Below, piece by piece: positions 33,508 to 44,575 of a stretch of 64,000 nucleotides of DNA. How positions within the stretch are numbered: position 1 is the stretch's first letter; the number at the start of each line of letters is the position of its first letter. This DNA is from Prunus persica (Eukaryota; Streptophyta; Magnoliopsida; Rosales; Rosaceae): the NCBI RefSeq assembly GCF_000346465.2, contig NC_034013.1, positions 16,923,624 to 16,987,623 of the forward strand, given 5' to 3'. Under the pieces are notes generated by a model. That model did not search any database. It was not told the origin of the DNA and saw only the letters and a program-made list of their open reading frames with translations. Made by a program: the position numbers and the translations under genes.

Positions 33508-34106
33508 CTCTCTTGTCAAGGAGAGAGTATTTTATTTTTTTTGCTAGGTCTGTCTTCTTCAGAGCATCATGGCTGAATCGTATAAAATTCATGGCCAAAA
33601 GCATTACTTCATATATACTCTGTATTCACTCCTTTTAGGTGTGGAGATTTTGTGGATAAGAAAGATCCAAAGCTTATCCAAATGCCTTGGAACATATGAT
33701 TTTTGTGGTACCTAAAAACCACACTATCAATCTGGACAACCAGAGTCAATCCAATCAGCTTCTTTTGTGATTTGCTTAATCACTGTTAATAATCAAGTGC
33801 ATATTGTAATACTAAGCTTTTATGTTAATCACGTTTTTAAACATACTCTTAAAGCAATTGCTGGAAGTCAAATTAGACTATGAAAATTGTCGAACAACGT
33901 CATAACTATATAAATCCTTTACGTACGGGAAAAATGAGCAAGAAATAAAAAGAAGACCAATATTAATCTGCAAACGCTACAACAATAGCAGCATAATAGC
34001 ACCATGATCTTCCTTCCCCTTGGTCTCAAGCGGAATAGAGAATTAATTACAAAGTAAAAAATCTTTCAGTCAATAAAATCTCTGTCACAACTAAAAACAA
34101 AGTTTT
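33508..34106. other. Spacer between CYP26-2 and mtSSB genes
   Basis: 600 bp, AT-rich. It holds the cyclophilin promoter/5' UTR and the mtSSB 3' UTR. No further feature was seen. Confidence 0.5.
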
Positions 34107-35788
34107 TCAGTAGTAGCCAACACTTTTCAGCCCCCATTTCGGCGGTTGTTCAGCACCATCACCTTTACCCAAAAACACAAGGCGACCTGCAAATTACAGG
34201 AAACATGATGAAAATTACAAATTATATATCTTTTGATAGCAAAAAGAAAAAAAGAACACAAACATACAAACAGGAAGAGATAACATAATAGGTTGAGCTT
34301 ATCCTACGCAATTTTAAATTGACAGAGTACATACCATTTCTACGAACAGCAATCTCTCTAACACGTCGAACAAGCCCACTTATCGGGTCAGTGAATATTT
34401 TGGTCTCCAAATTACCTTCCAAGTATAAACGTGAACTGCAACATATCAAATTTCAATATGTTACTGCCAATTGCAGAACTGGTTATAATCTCCAATCAAC
34501 AGAATAAAAAGATAAATCAAACTTGTGCACTCATGGAAGGAAGGAGGCCATGATCAAGATAAGAACTAAGCAGCAGTGGACATTAAGGTATGACAAATTA
34601 CTGCAATCTAAAACTAGAGACTAGCTTTGGAAGCACAAACCAGAATGGTTTACAAAATTGCGACATCAAACCACAAGCCCGCAAAGCAATTGGTAAAATC
34701 ATTACTCAACAAATATCCAATTTCTATTACTTACTTTCCTTCATAAGGATCAAAGTTACTGCAATCTCAAACAACTCCTTCTTCCATTAAGTTTACATCC
34801 TCCAAACACCCTCCTTTCCATCTAGATGTACAAGGTGTTACAATTTTGACTGTGATCACATCTCCATTGAATTTTCCTTACAACAAAGGCTCCATTTTAA
34901 TTCGATCACCAAAAATTCCACAAAACCCTCACAATTTCTGCTTAAAACTACACTGTTGACAAATTTGCTAGTCCCAATTATCCAAAAGGCACGACAAAAT
35001 CTTCCAAATCACATTATCAAAATTTACATGCATTTGTACGAAAAAGAGTCATCCGATGAGTTTTGTGCCTTTTGAAGAGTAAACATAACATATATACCAC
35101 CATAAACAATCACAAAGCACAGTAATTTGAAGCATGATATTTAAGCTGTGAAGAGAAAACTTCTTCTCACCCAGGCAAAGCATTCTTCATGGCGATCATG
35201 CCAAGATTATCTGGATAAATGCAAACGCGGTGCCACTGAATGGCACAGCGATTTGCGTACTCCGACGGGTCCTCGTTATTGAACGGCCTCCGGTTGTTCC
35301 GAATGCCGCCGGTCCCAACAGAAAACATGGTGACCGTGGCCCCGCTCTTCAGCTTCTTCTGCAACGGACTCTGCCCCACCAGCCCCACCAGTATCGCCTG
35401 AACCCACGCGCAGACTCACACAATCAAAACCCTAAACCCCAATTTCTGAGACACTGAAATATTTGAAAGGACCAAACGAAATGGTGCGAGTGAAATGTAC
35501 CTTGTAAATGCCTACGTCGAGGCCGTTCTCGAGCGGGCGATCGTTGAAAAAGTTTTTCCGATTGGAGTCCTCTGGTGGCGGCTGTGGTGGGGGGACGTTG
35601 TCTTGGGGCGAGTTGGGCTCCGAGTTGAGAGGGTTGGACTCGTCTGAGTCAGAGCTGTCGCTAGAGGAGGAGGAGAGGTCGGTGGTCGTGGTGGTGCAGA
35701 AGCGCATAGAGAGTACATTCATAGGATTTGAGTGCAGAGAGCGACAGAGTCTCCTGGAAAGCGTAGCCAGGGAGGAGGAGGTAGACAT
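34107..35788 (-). CDS. Mitochondrial single-stranded DNA-binding protein (OB fold)
   Basis: Four exons (35788-35501, 35397-35171, 34435-34335, 34186-34107) give 231 aa. The N-terminus (MSTSSSLATLSRRLCRSLHS) is Ser/Arg-rich and free of acids, typical of a mitochondrial presequence. A Ser/Asp/Asn/Pro-rich linker follows to about residue 85. The bacterial-type SSB OB fold begins with YKAILVGLVGQSPLQKK, then GATVTMFSVGT, EYANRCAIQWHRVCIY, RLYLEGNLETKIFTD, VREIAVRRNGRLVFLG, and ends KSVGYY. It lacks the acidic C-terminal tip of bacterial SSB. The role is binding organellar single-stranded DNA during replication and recombination. The intron between exons 2 and 3 (735 bp) holds only AT-rich sequence. 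Confidence 0.93.
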
Positions 35789-36404
35789 TTTCAGAGTGGT
35801 AAATGGCTATGGTGCTCAATTTCTCTCTGGATTTTTGAGGGTTTTTGGTTGGGTAGCTTAAACCCTTTGGGGACTTGGGCGTTGGAAAAAAACTGGTCTG
35901 GGTCGACCCGAAAAAACTGGCCTTAATTTAGATTCAAGCCCAAACAAATTCTTAAAATGGTACCTCGTTTTTGTACCCAAAGAAAAGAAAATGGGCCTGG
36001 TTTCGGTAAGATGCAGATGGGTAATTTTCAAACTCAAAAGCTGTTTTTTGTTGTTGCCATAATTAGAAGGGGATGAGAGTTTTCCTACAAATAAACTATC
36101 AAGGTGCAATGAGAGTTTGAAACTGAGAACGTTAGTATGTAAATCAAGACATTTTTCACTCAATTGGACTCCGTTGGACAAAACTTTTGTCCAATAACAA
36201 TATTTGACATAATGTTGAACTGTATAATAATGTGCAGTGGTTTTAGTGCTCTTTGGCATAATTTAGACACACTTGAGAGAACAAATAATAAATTAGAGAA
36301 GGATTACAAAATCAATCATTTTCTAGGTTTTTAACAATAAGCCGATTTTAGCATGATAATTTCTCAGATTTCCACACTTACCTCCTTCTCCTTGTGAAGG
36401 ACGT

Positions 36405-36432
<28 letters not shown>
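35789..36432. other. mtSSB promoter side and TA microsatellite
   Basis: Includes the mtSSB upstream region and a (TA)n run at about 36403-36432, which borders the MITE-like element. Confidence 0.5.
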
Positions 36433-36435
<3 letters not shown>

Positions 36436-36806
36436 TCCCCTTCTATTGAGGGACGCCCTTTAGGGTACCCTACAATTTTTTTCCCAATGATCCAAACCAT
36501 CTATTTTTTAGGTCTTCATTCATAGATCATCCTAACAAAAAATTAGACAAATCGGAAACCGTTTCGACATCCAATTGTGTCTTATAAAATCAATGAACAC
36601 GGTACTTCAAGAAAATGCTAAAATTTCAATAACTTAATTGAGTGGTCAAATGATATCGGATTCAAGTGATTTTTTGTAGGGATGATTTTTGAATGAGTAT
36701 CTACAAAATAGACAGTTTGGATTAGTGAAATACAATCCGGAGTGAGGCCACAAGGGGTGTCCCTCAAATAAGCTTATTTGAGGGATCTCTCAATGGAAGC
36801 TCTCTG
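36433..36806. mobile_element. MITE-like element flanked by TA
   Basis: A 374-bp element with imperfect 25-bp terminal inverted repeats: the left end reads CAGTCCCCTTCTATTGAGGG, and the reverse-complemented right end reads CAGAGAGCTTCCATTGAGAG. Both ends abut TATATA runs, compatible with TA target duplication. It also has sub-terminal inverted repeats (GAGGGACGCCC near the left end, GGGTGTCCCTC near the right). No coding potential. Confidence 0.6.
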
Positions 36807-36953
36807 ATATATATATATGCTTAATTTAATTTTTGTGGAATTTCTCATGACATACCAATTTGAGTGTAGAATAGATTATGCAATATTGATTATTATTTTT
36901 GTTAATTGCATATTGTACAACAATCGATCGAGCGAGCTAGCTAATGAAATAGA

Positions 36954-38520
36954 TTAACAACTTGCACGAAGAAATCCGACAAGATGATTAGGAAGATCGA
37001 AGCCAACAAGCGAGCCTTGTAGCTGCCAACTCCCAATGATTGTGGTGGGTCCTCCTGCGCCAAATGCAAGGCAATATTTGTTATTGCCCACCGACATCAG
37101 AAGCTGACCTGTCTCGAACTCCAGGGGCCGACCAGACGGCCACTTGAACAAAAATCTAACCTGAAAAAAGTAAAGTTGAAAACAAAAATCAATTTGCAGA
37201 TATTAGTTAGGTCATTTGTTTGACTAAAGCAGTACGTACGTGGTTCTTTCTTTCGATCAATTCTTCCAATTCAATGTAAACTTAAAAATGAAAACCTTAG
37301 GGACGAAGCCTTCCCACTCTCCGACACCTGCCACATTGAAGCAAGTATCTAACTGCTCTTCGGGTTGCGATAAAGGCAAGCCCTGAGCGTTACGCAGGAA
37401 ATAGTCTTTGAATATGTCATAGGCTTTCTTGGGGAACCTGGTTATGGTGCTCCCTGTGTCAATAATCACACCGCCAACCCCTTCCCGGTCACATTGCCAG
37501 TTCTCTGGAGGAATTGGAATTGCTTCCTGGTTAATTTCTACCCCGCTGAAATCCAAATAATAGTGGCCCGTTCTAATAATCAACATCGATCTACTTGAAT
37601 ACTGAAAAGCCGACGGGTAATAATTCAGGTACAGACTTCCACTCTTAGTGGTATTGTAAGTAGGGAGACAGAAGCTGAATGTGTTAACCTGGAGTTGAGA
37701 GGGAAACGAATATCCGCCCGGTACAAACCCTAGGATCCCCGTAGCGTCCGCATTGAACATTGTCACACCTTGTAAACAACATTATATTAGTATCAGTTAA
37801 AAATGGACAATATTATTAATTTTCATTTATAAACCGATGGCATGCACCTTGATTGCTTCGTCCACATCCGAAAGAGAAAGAGTTATGGAGAGTCACACCC
37901 TCAGAGGTGGCGACAACATCTCTCGCCATGACGCCTTGGGAGACAGACCCGTCGACGTATTGAACCCTGTAATGGCACTTGGGATCGTCGCGGCGAATGC
38001 AACCCAGTATAAAAAGCTGGGTTACATCGCAGAATCCCTCGGCGCAATCCGTCTCAGTATACGTGGACGACGTGCTCGTATCAAAAATGTGGTGTGGCGT
38101 GGAGTAGCAATACTTGCAGTTGGGCTGGCACTGCCACCATGTCAAAGGCGTGCCTATGTCCACAAGCAGCTGCACGTTCTGCGACGGACTTCCCACTTTC
38201 AAAACGGTGACGTACTCCCCGCCTTCCTCGAGCACGGCAGTATAGTTAAGATCATTCCCAGAGTGCTTGTGAAACTGAGCAGAAGATGATGCATGACGAC
38301 GATGAAAGCGCGCATTGTCGCGGGCCAGACGAGTCCGGACAAGGGAGCGTTGGTCCTTGAAGTTTGAAGCTATGAATTTTTCTCTGTGGTAGAGAGGAAA
38401 TCTAATGGTGCGTGAAGAGGATGAGCCTGATTTATTAGACCTGGCTTCCGAGCATATCAGAAAAGTCACAAGTATTAACACAAGAGCAATACCAAAATAT
38501 TTAACAAGAGCTTTGGCCAT
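36954..38520 (-). CDS. Nepenthesin-type A1 aspartic protease with DIGT motif
   Basis: Exons 38520-37848, 37768-37296 and 37160-36954 join in frame (450 aa, usual for the family). A signal peptide (MAKALVKYFGIALVLILVTF) and a basic propeptide precede the N-terminal lobe (GEYVTVLKVGSPSQNVQLLV). The first catalytic motif is D121-I-G-T instead of the usual DTG(S/T). The second is normal, D328-T-G-S in GGVIIDTGSTITRFP. The plant-type Cys-rich insert (CQPNCKYCYS, CAEGFC, CHYRVQYVDGS) and the terminal IIGSWQLQG are present. The middle donor was set at AAG|GTTTTC; reading on leads to a stop at 37257. Secretion to apoplast or vacuole is expected. The Thr-to-Ile change beside the catalytic Asp leaves activity uncertain. 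The 37817-37840 ATG-like forward frames are shadows. Confidence 0.88.
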
Positions 38521-41041
38521 TGTTGAAATGGGGATATGGATGGAGATTATTTCGCAGAATTTAACTATTTAAGCATGCAAACTGAAGAGGGATAAGACCA
38601 ACGCGTCATGCACTTTCTTTCTTTGTGAAATGACTTTATGTAAGTTTTAATTACTTACTTAATTAAATTCCCAAATATTTGTGACTAATCACATACAATG
38701 AATTCATTTATATAGTTATAATAAAACATAAACACCTGACCGTGCTACCATAGTATTCTATAATCTCTCTATCTTATCCACTACTAGCACTTAAAAAATA
38801 AAAAAAATTCTATGACAGAATTTATTGCTGCACAAATTCATTTAAAGAACAGAGTCATTGGTTTCTTTTTTAAAAAAAATGTGTAGATGGGATAAGAAAG
38901 TAAAGGATAAAAATAGAAACACTTTGAAGGGCAATCTATGAAGTTTACAAAATCAAAATGGGAATCTAAAATCATATATAATAGGCAGTGGTTAATATTT
39001 CACAATTCTCTAACTTTTGTTATATATATATATATATCCAATTCAATTCAATTCAACTATAGTATTTGGTTCGTGCATTTACTCTTATGCATGTATCTAA
39101 TCTAATCTAATTTTAAGCTAATTGGGTTTAACACACAAATCAACCCAGCAGTATTGTTGGCCCAGACCGCGGAAGTGTCTCTTCGTGTGGGCCCATGTCT
39201 ATCATCTTAATAGGCTGACCGATTGGCGGGTCGAAAGCAAATTAAAGCCCAAGTTAAGCAAGCTCGGGGCCTTGTAGCCCAACAAAATTGGTCTCAAGCA
39301 CATATGAGTCGCCGACTCATTCTTCAACATGCATGCGATCAGAGTCCTGGGCTCCTTCCACTTCAAATAACACCTACAAAACCTAAACTCAGTTGGCAGT
39401 TTGCTCATGGGGATTTCTTTTCCTTTGTTTTTATAAAAATTTCTGTCTGGTGGTGAGACGCAATGTGGGTCATGAATTTCATGCATATTTTAGGAAGCAA
39501 CTGTCACTCAAAATGAGTGCACTTGGAACCACAACAAAGACGACAAACAAACAAGAAGATAGATCAAAGACACAAAGACAGAAACGCCACAACCAAACTG
39601 ACGCCACGACTCCTTTTTTCTCGTCGTTGAGTGACTTAATAATCAAAGTGACCAAGCCCCCCATCCCCATGCCATGGTTTCATATCCTTTATTTTAATAT
39701 GAGTGGAGTCTGAACCTCACAAAATGGTGGCATGTATGAATAAATAAAATTAATTATATATCAGCCAGACCAAAAATATTATTCTAATTTGTAATTTTGT
39801 GTATCTAAGCTAACCATCCACCAGGTGCGTTAGAACAAAAACATTTGTTTTTGTTTTTAATCCGTACGTATTAGATAGGTTTATTTGAGGTTCTTTCTTG
39901 TCATATATTTATATTTCAGTTTTTCCGAAAGAATTTGTCAATTCTGTTTTATCCATTGACATGACAAGTTTCTGTTTTTAATCATTAATTCAATTTTCAA
40001 AGTATTGCTAGAAAAGTGGATCATAGTTTTGACGTTGTTAGGGCAGGAGATATAGGTGAAACTATAGAATACTACGGTAATATGATTAAGTTGTATATCT
40101 TGTACACGTGTTATAATATAAATGGATAATATGACTTGTTTTTCCCTTTTTAAGAAATAGTATAAATAAATATTCACTTATATTATAACATATGTATAAA
40201 ATATATCATGTAATCGTACTACTGTAATATTCTAAAAACACTCAAGATATATATGAGAAAGTGATTATTGCATGATAATTGGGGCAATTTGAACAAATGC
40301 CGGCAACAGTTTTTAATTCTTGAAAAATAGATGCCAGTTTTCTAGGTCTTAGATCCCATAAGCATTAACGGGCACGATCAAATTTGAAGTTTGTAAACAA
40401 TTTAAGATTAGTACCCAAAATCTCATGAAATCATGAAAAAAATATTCAGCCAAATGCTCTTAAGTCAAAGGGCGAATATGTAATGTGACATCAAAAATTA
40501 TACCTGCGCAAATAACTATTTTAATCTTGTGAGAGAAAAACTATTTAAACTCGGCATCTTTTTCTAGAGATATTCTAAATTTGTTATTCATGAAGTATAA
40601 CTTCACTTACATTGGACCACAATTGGTAAACTAATTCATATAGAGCGTGTAACTTTTATTTTATTCAACAACATAAAATGTCATATATAGACATAACCAA
40701 GAAGATATCTGATTTTTCATGCACATCTAATCTAACTTGTACAAAGACCTAATATAATAATATTTATTTATTTGTTTAATTAATTAATTATTGTGGTTTG
40801 TGGTCAGCTATGTGGTGAAGCAAGTAGTATGTGGTTGATTGATGTATAATATATATCAAACTCATTTAAAAGGAGCCAAGACAGAGACGAGTCATAAATA
40901 ATTTAATCTGTGAGTTTTCTTTTGAGTTCTCCTCACAAAACAAACCCACCCAAATTACAAAGAGAGAGAGAGAGAGAGAGAGTGGAGGGGGAGAGAGAGA
41001 GCAGAGAGAGAGAGCAGAGAGCAGAGAGCAGAGAGCAGGTT
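38521..41041. other. Intergenic, protease promoter to USP leader
   Basis: 2.5 kb, AT-rich, with a TA run at about 39022-39038. No gene was recognised. The last 80 bases (40961-41041) are an almost pure purine GA/GAGC tract that runs up to the USP start codon. Confidence 0.6.
40961..41041 (+). repeat. Purine-rich GA tract in the USP gene 5' leader
   Basis: GA dinucleotides give way to repeats of AGAGAGC (four to five copies) ending 3 bases before the ATG at 41042. It is probably transcribed as the 5' UTR; GAGA-type tracts in plants can bind BBR/BPC factors, but a role here is inference. Confidence 0.7.
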
Positions 41042-42075
41042 ATGGATGTGAGGAGAATAGTGGTGGTGGTTGAAGACGTGGAAGCAGCAAGAACAGCTCT
41101 GAAATGGGCACTTGACAACCTTGTTCGCTATGGGGACTTGATAACTCTGCTCCATGTTTTTTCAACCTCAAGATCCAGAAACAAGAACAAAACCAGGCTT
41201 CTCCGCTTGAAGGGCTTCCAGTTGGCCCTCTCTTTCAAAGACATCTGCAACACCTTCCCCAACGTAAGCAACCCTCTACCTAGGCCTAGCTACCAATTAC
41301 ATGTTGTTGTTTATGTGACCTTTTAATTAATTTGCTGCTTATTATATGTAAATGTTCAAATTACCAGTGTATATGATATGATGATTTACAGACAAAGGTT
41401 GAAATGATTGTGACAGAAGGTGATCAAGATGGGAAGAAGATTGCAGCTGTGGTGACAGAGATCGGGGCTTCAACTCTTGTGCTTGGCCTCCATGATCACA
41501 GCTTTCTCTACAGGTAAGCTTGATTAGTACCAATGTTTAATCTCTATATGTATGATTATGATGACGATGATGTTCTTGATGGACTAAATTCAAAGCCTTT
41601 AATTTTGAAATTCAGTGATGAGATAAGGTGAGTTTCATAGGAAGGTCCTGGCAGAACAGACGAGGTCAACTGTCAGATGGGTTTAGGTGGATTTCACATT
41701 ATTCACTTTATGGTACGCCTTATTTAATGTGTACCGTGTGAAATTGCCATTGCCAAATAGCTAGCAGCATGGCCCTTTAGTGGGAGATAAATTTTCTTGT
41801 ATCGGGATGTCAGTATTTCAAGTCAATCACATATTACTATGCGTTTTAGCTCTCTTATATGAAAATATATGATTGACTTCAGATGTTGTCACAATAGCAT
41901 CTCGTCACAAATAAATTTATTCTCCTTTAGTGGGATGAGAATGGGACGGGACCATGGTCCTTGGTTCATTTGAGTTATGTACAAACAAGCTATGCATGTG
42001 ACATGTTGGTGAAACAAAATCGCTAGCCAGAAATTTTTGGGCTCCACTCTACTTAGACTTAGCAAATAGTTTGAG

Positions 42076-42111
<36 letters not shown>

Positions 42112-42875
42112 CAAAGTTTATCTGGGTGACCCCGCAGTAGGGTGTGTTGAATGATATAAGATTATCCCTTTTGGCTTTTTGATATAACATGTGGCTCATC
42201 AAGAATCATTGGATTAGGTAGTCGAATCCCATATTAACCAAACATGATGCTGTTTACATGACGCCAGTTTTAGAAATGTTAGTAAATGCCATTGCTATCT
42301 AGCTAGCCACCTCTGTTCTGTTGGTAATCATAGAAGAAGTGGTCCTGAGTTTCCCTATCAAAGTTTTTGGATGTTTCTTTTATTTCTTCTGCACGCACCG
42401 ATAATTCTTTCCTATCAACTTGAAGTAAAACTTGTTTATATATTTCTCATTTGGTAATTGGTATAGGTTGGCAATGGCCCACGGCAGCAGCAGCATTGCA
42501 AACAAGTTGAATTGTAGAATTCTGGGCATCAAGCAACCACCACCCTCCTCCACACCATTACGTACGAGGACCAGTGGAACAACAACACCAGTCCTCGACA
42601 GTTGTTCAACCAACAATATGGACTTTTCACAGATTGACATTGCTGGATTACAGTAGGATTCATTCTTTCTTTCTTTCTTTTACCATCTCTCAGAAACATA
42701 GTAAATTAAATTTACCCGCTTCCACCTCTTCTTCTAATCTTTTTTTTTTTTGGGTTTCTATTTTGTACATGAATGCTGCAGTGTCCCTGCTGTTCCTCCG
42801 CCAAAAGTCCCATACAGAATCTGCCCAAACCCTTATGCAATCATTTGGAAATCAAGGAAGTCAAGGAGAAAGTGA
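41042..42875 (+). CDS. Universal stress protein (USP/UspA-domain) family protein
   Basis: Four exons (41042-41263, 41392-41513, 42467-42652, 42782-42875) join in frame (207 aa). The protein begins MDVRRIVVVVEDVEAARTAL, the first beta strand and helix of a UspA fold, then WALDNLVRYGDLITLLHVF. Exon 2 gives KVEMIVTEGDQDGKKIAAVV and GASTLVLGLHDHSFLYR. Exon 3 gives AMAHGSSSIANKLNCRILGI, and the C-terminus is PYAIIWKSRKSRRK. The ATP-binding signature G-2X-G-9X-G(S/T) of bacterial UspA is degenerate here, so nucleotide binding is doubtful. The 953-bp intron 2 contains a TA microsatellite (about 42081-42108). Exon 4 starts right after a T-rich tract. Cytosolic location is assumed; specific function is unknown. 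Confidence 0.88.
42081..42108. repeat. (TA)n microsatellite in USP intron 2
   Basis: Uninterrupted TA dinucleotide run, likely length-polymorphic. Confidence 0.9.
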
Positions 42876-44575
42876 AGTGGTTGTTGAAAGCTGTTTATAA
42901 TTTTGATTTCGAAGGCATAGCGTAGCAGGTTCAGCAGATTGAGCCATTTGGGGGCATTGCAGCCTCAGTTAATTTCCTTTTTCTTTTTTTTTTTCTTTCT
43001 TTTTCCACTCTCACATAACCCACACACACAAAAATTACAAAACCAATACTGGAAGGAACTGACAGATCATGTAGTAATTTTTCTGATTTTTACAAAATCT
43101 GGTTATTTTATTTTATTTTTTTGTACACAGTAACCCGAGTTAAGAACAAGAGCTTCTGTCATTTGCAACGTATGAGCAACCTGCATGAGCAACATCACTC
43201 ATGATATCCATGTGAAACCAAACACTTTCTTTAAATTAAAAGCACAACACTAAATTTAAGTATCTGGTTAATCTACTTTAATTTCAGTAACATGATATAG
43301 CAATGCAACATTTGGCACCATTTTTTTTATTTTGGAAAAGAGGGAGAGGAGAAACACAAGCTCTCTTGCCATTGTTCTACTTTTCAAACATGATAAAAGG
43401 TTCTTCCTTGGAACTCCTGAACAGTTAAGTCGCCCGTCTTCAATTAATTATTATTTCTCTTTTAATCCAACAACTATTCAAGTTAATGGTTTTCTTTTTG
43501 TCCCTCTTGTTTGATTGAATGCTTGTTTAAATTTAATGGTTATTAAATATGAGTGGAGTTGGTTAATGGAATTATGCTGAGGGAGAATGTGCAAAATTAC
43601 CTTTTATGTAAATTCGAACACTAAACTTTAAGTATAGAAATAAATAAATATAGTCTAAATTACGAGGAAGGGGACTCAAACTCAGATGCAGAGTGGGGAA
43701 CATATTCGCTTTAAGCAACGTATGCTTGAATAAATTTCTTAACCAGAAGCCTTTTTTTTATTTTTAATGATAGCTAGAAGCTTTTTGCAATAATAACAAA
43801 AAGAGAAAAAAAATGAACGTTAAATTTGAAAATGCAAAATGGGCTTGGTGGAGCCAGAAACCGAAGCTGTAGGCATATATAGCTGGGCCTGGGGCACACC
43901 AACTCGTGCCCACTGACCAGAGGCTCACTTAAACTTAGCCGCCACCAGCCCAGCAAGCAAGCAGCCGAGCCCCATCAATCTCTCTCTCTCTACTTTCGCT
44001 TCGCTTGCTCGTGTGCGTGTCTCTCTCTCCTGCGCCAGCGAGCGTTTACTTTGTAGTTTTTAGCCGTCGAAGATTGAGATTAGATCTACGACTCAGAGCT
44101 CAGAGGCGTCGCTCGCGGCTCTGCAAAAGCTCAGAGATTAAAAATCTTTTTTATTTTTCCTCAAGGGAAAAAAAAAGAAAAAAAGAAAAAGAAAACCAGC
44201 TGATCTCCTCTTTCTTCGCTCTCTCGCCTTTCCTCGCTCGGCTGCGATCCGGCTCAGTCTTTGCGCCGATCCGCTTCCAACTTCCATCATCTCCCTCCAT
44301 TTGTTTTTCCCTCTCTTTCTCTCTTCTCACTCTTTCTTCCTACTAAAAATCTCTTCGGTTCAAGCTGCTGTCTTTTTCCTACCACAGAGCCAAGGCAAGT
44401 CACTGAGTCACTGAGTGAGGGTCTGTGGGAACATCTTTAACCCCTAACCAAAGCCCTAAATTTGATCGGTTTTTTGAATTTCAGGTTTTGTTTCTCCCCA
44501 AATGCGAGCTTCACATAGCACCCACTGGGAGATTGTTGGGCAGGAACAGTACTGAGAAGCAAAGCAGCATATAAC
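42876..44575. other. Intergenic and 5' leader of the hAT-like gene
   Basis: AT-rich to about 43900. From 43980 to 44345 the sequence is strongly pyrimidine-rich (CTCTCT runs), like a long 5' UTR of a housekeeping-type gene. A possible 5'-UTR intron acceptor (AATTTCAG, about 44484) lies upstream of the ATG. A weak SINE-like B box (GAGTTTGAGTCCCC on the minus strand, about 43672) was seen but not called. Confidence 0.4.

Noticed and set aside
37257..37296. Apparent frameshift/early stop in the aspartic protease second exon
   Set aside because: An AAG|GT donor at 37296 joins in phase 0 to the AG acceptor before VRFLFKW, giving a continuous 450-aa protein; the stop lies in the intron.
43620..43740. 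Possible SINE with B-box-like GAGTTTGAGTCCCC
   Set aside because: A box not evident and no terminal duplication; too weak to call.
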